Shown here: positions 63,092 to 64,000 of the stretch, piece by piece
How the letters are laid out: each line of letters opens with the position of its first letter
Numbering within the stretch: position 1 is the first letter of the stretch
NCBI GenBank assembly: GCA_005776945.1
Contig: SXOB01000030.1
Span: 1 to 64,000 of the forward strand
Source: Pseudomonadota bacterium
GTDB taxonomy: Bacteria; Myxococcota_A; UBA796; GCA-2862545
Direction: 5' to 3'
DNA length: 64,000 bases
Program-made: the position numbers and the translations under genes
The notes under the pieces: generated by a model
Told to the model about the DNA's origin: nothing
What the model saw: the letters and a program-made list of their open reading frames with translations, nothing else
Databases searched by the model: none

Positions 63092-64000
63092 ATGTGGCTC
63101 TTGTTTGCCGCGCTGTCGTGTGACGACCCCCCGGTGGCGACATCGTTGACGAGCGACGAACGCGTCAACAGGGTTTCGATGGCGATTCGCGGTGTTCGTC
63201 CGTCGGCCGATGAGCTTGAGGTGGTCCGGCATGGGGGCGACGCTGCGTTGAGCGCGCTCGTCGACGGATGGCTCGCGTCCGACGCCTTCGGGGCAACAAT
63301 TCGGGACCTCCACAACGAGCTGTTCTTGCTTCGCTCGGATCTCGTGCCGATGCTGCCCGAAGAAGGGCCGCTCGTGGGTACTGAAGTCGCGGACCGCTAC
63401 GCCTCGACTACGGAATCGGCCCTTCGGCTGGTCGAGGACATCGTTCTGGGGGGCCGCCCGTACACGGAAATCGTCACGGCCACGGACTTTCGCGGAGATC
63501 GAATTCTTGCGAATGTTTATGGGTTGGAATTCGACGACGATGGCGAGGATCTCCAAGCCATGACTTGGATGGACGGACGCCCCATGGCCGGCGTTCTGTC
63601 CGACAGTGAGATGTGGCGACGGCACGTGTCCAACGGTTCCAATTTCCATCGCGGACGCGCAGCGATGGTGGCGCAGGCGCTTTTGTGTGACGACTTCGAG
63701 GACCGCGACGTCGTCGTCGAGGGGGGGGTGGACCTGACGAACGAGCTGCTTGTGGCCGAGATGGTGGCCACGCAGCCGTCCTGTGTGGGCTGTCATCAGA
63801 CCCTGGATCCACTGGCTGGTTTCTTCTGGGGATTCAAGGAACAGCTGATGGGCCTGGCTGTGACGCAGGCCTACCGGGAAGGCTGCCACTGGCCAAACGA
63901 TCTTGAATTACCGCCGCCTGACGGGGGTTTGCCGGAGGATTTCTGCTACCCGTTGAGGTTGTTTGCGCCCGAGCATGAGCTGGGATGGATGGACTGGGGA
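63092..64000 (+). CDS. haem-motif (CxxCH) lipoprotein, DUF1588-like, 3' end cut by window edge
   Basis: 303 codons are present and the frame is open at the right edge. Start ATG 63092 follows GGGGTGGGG. Signal MWLLFAALSC (Cys10) with no basic residue. Early RVSMAIRGVRPSADELEVV and later FHRGRAAMVAQALLCDDF then QPSCVGCHQTLDPLAGFFWGF recall the DUF1592/DUF1588/DUF1585 group of exported proteins. CVGCH is a c-type haem-binding site, and CxxCH followed by xLDPLAGF-W-F is typical of those domains. In planctomycetes and Myxococcota such proteins are thought to act in oxidative polysaccharide handling or respiration. Family assignment is by motif and remains moderate because the protein is incomplete. 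Confidence 0.75.
   Translation, partial: MWLLFAALSCDDPPVATSLTSDERVNRVSMAIRGVRPSADELEVVRHGGDAALSALVDGWLASDAFGATIRDLHNELFLLRSDLVPMLPEEGPLVGTEVADRYASTTESALRLVEDIVLGGRPYTEIVTATDFRGDRILANVYGLEFDDDGEDLQAMTWMDGRPMAGVLSDSEMWRRHVSNGSNFHRGRAAMVAQALLCDDFEDRDVVVEGGVDLTNELLVAEMVATQPSCVGCHQTLDPLAGFFWGFKEQLMGLAVTQAYREGCHWPNDLELPPPDGGLPEDFCYPLRLFAPEHELGWMDWG

Noticed and set aside
1-64000. tRNA, rRNA, IS elements, prophage or defence islands
   Set aside because: I read through all intergenic gaps (all under 300 bases) and saw no cloverleaf, transposase, integrase or known defence genes.

Overview
The window is about 64 kb of very GC-rich, densely coding DNA. No gap between genes exceeds 300 bases (the longest is about 227, in front of the flagellin gene). 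I see no rRNA, tRNA, CRISPR array, transposase or integrase. Its flavour is that of a Myxococcota-type Gram-negative (former Deltaproteobacteria): many surface lipoproteins, MopE-type Asp/Cys metal-binding motifs, thrombospondin type 3 (TSP3) calcium repeats, C-terminal tags resembling MYXO-CTERM, large eukaryote-like Ser/Thr kinases, RCC1 and lamin-tail (LTD) modules, and an outer-membrane TolC-like protein. A flagellin gene suggests a flagellated lineage. This placement is inference from gene content; no marker gene is present.

Layout. 1-385: start of a MopE-motif lipoprotein running off the left edge. 485-6303: a tight five-gene minus-strand operon (OB-fold lipoprotein, outer-membrane barrel, LTD lipoprotein, inactive PLD-like lipoprotein, active PLD nuclease with LTD), every junction a 4-bp start/stop overlap. 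6364-12052: PP2C phosphatase with a pseudokinase/zinc-ribbon front end, a sulfatase-superfamily lipoprotein and a TolC-like protein. 12093-20362: an unknown protein, ETF-quinone oxidoreductase, LspA, a small secreted protein, ComEC and a threonine-dehydrogenase-like SDR. 20420-27693: two tandem PknK-like kinases and a methyltransferase. 27725-42531: two giant Asp-rich surface paralogues with a small lipoprotein, a beta-helix lipoprotein and an RCC1-propeller lipoprotein between them. 42759-43583: flagellin. 43647-48202: two co-transcribed sulfatases divergent from an MFS exporter. 48212-57568: a coiled-coil unknown, a small lipoprotein, a 1617-residue Ig/LTD protein and two tandem TSP3 lipoproteins. 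57587-64000: an alpha/beta hydrolase, an SDR epimerase, a GT4 glycosyltransferase, a MopE lipoprotein, a DedA/YqaA-like membrane protein, a TatD hydrolase, and the start of a haem-motif lipoprotein.

Functionally the window is dominated by cell-surface and extracellular biology: nuclease and sulfatase hydrolases, calcium-binding adhesin-like giants and sugar-modifying enzymes, plus the housekeeping enzyme (LspA) that matures lipoproteins. The two observations I would look at first are the translationally coupled surface-nuclease operon, with its own barrel and a catalytically dead PLD partner, and a consistent style of very short export signals lacking basic residues (Cys at position 8-10 in about ten lipoproteins, 12-14-residue SPase I signals in three more).
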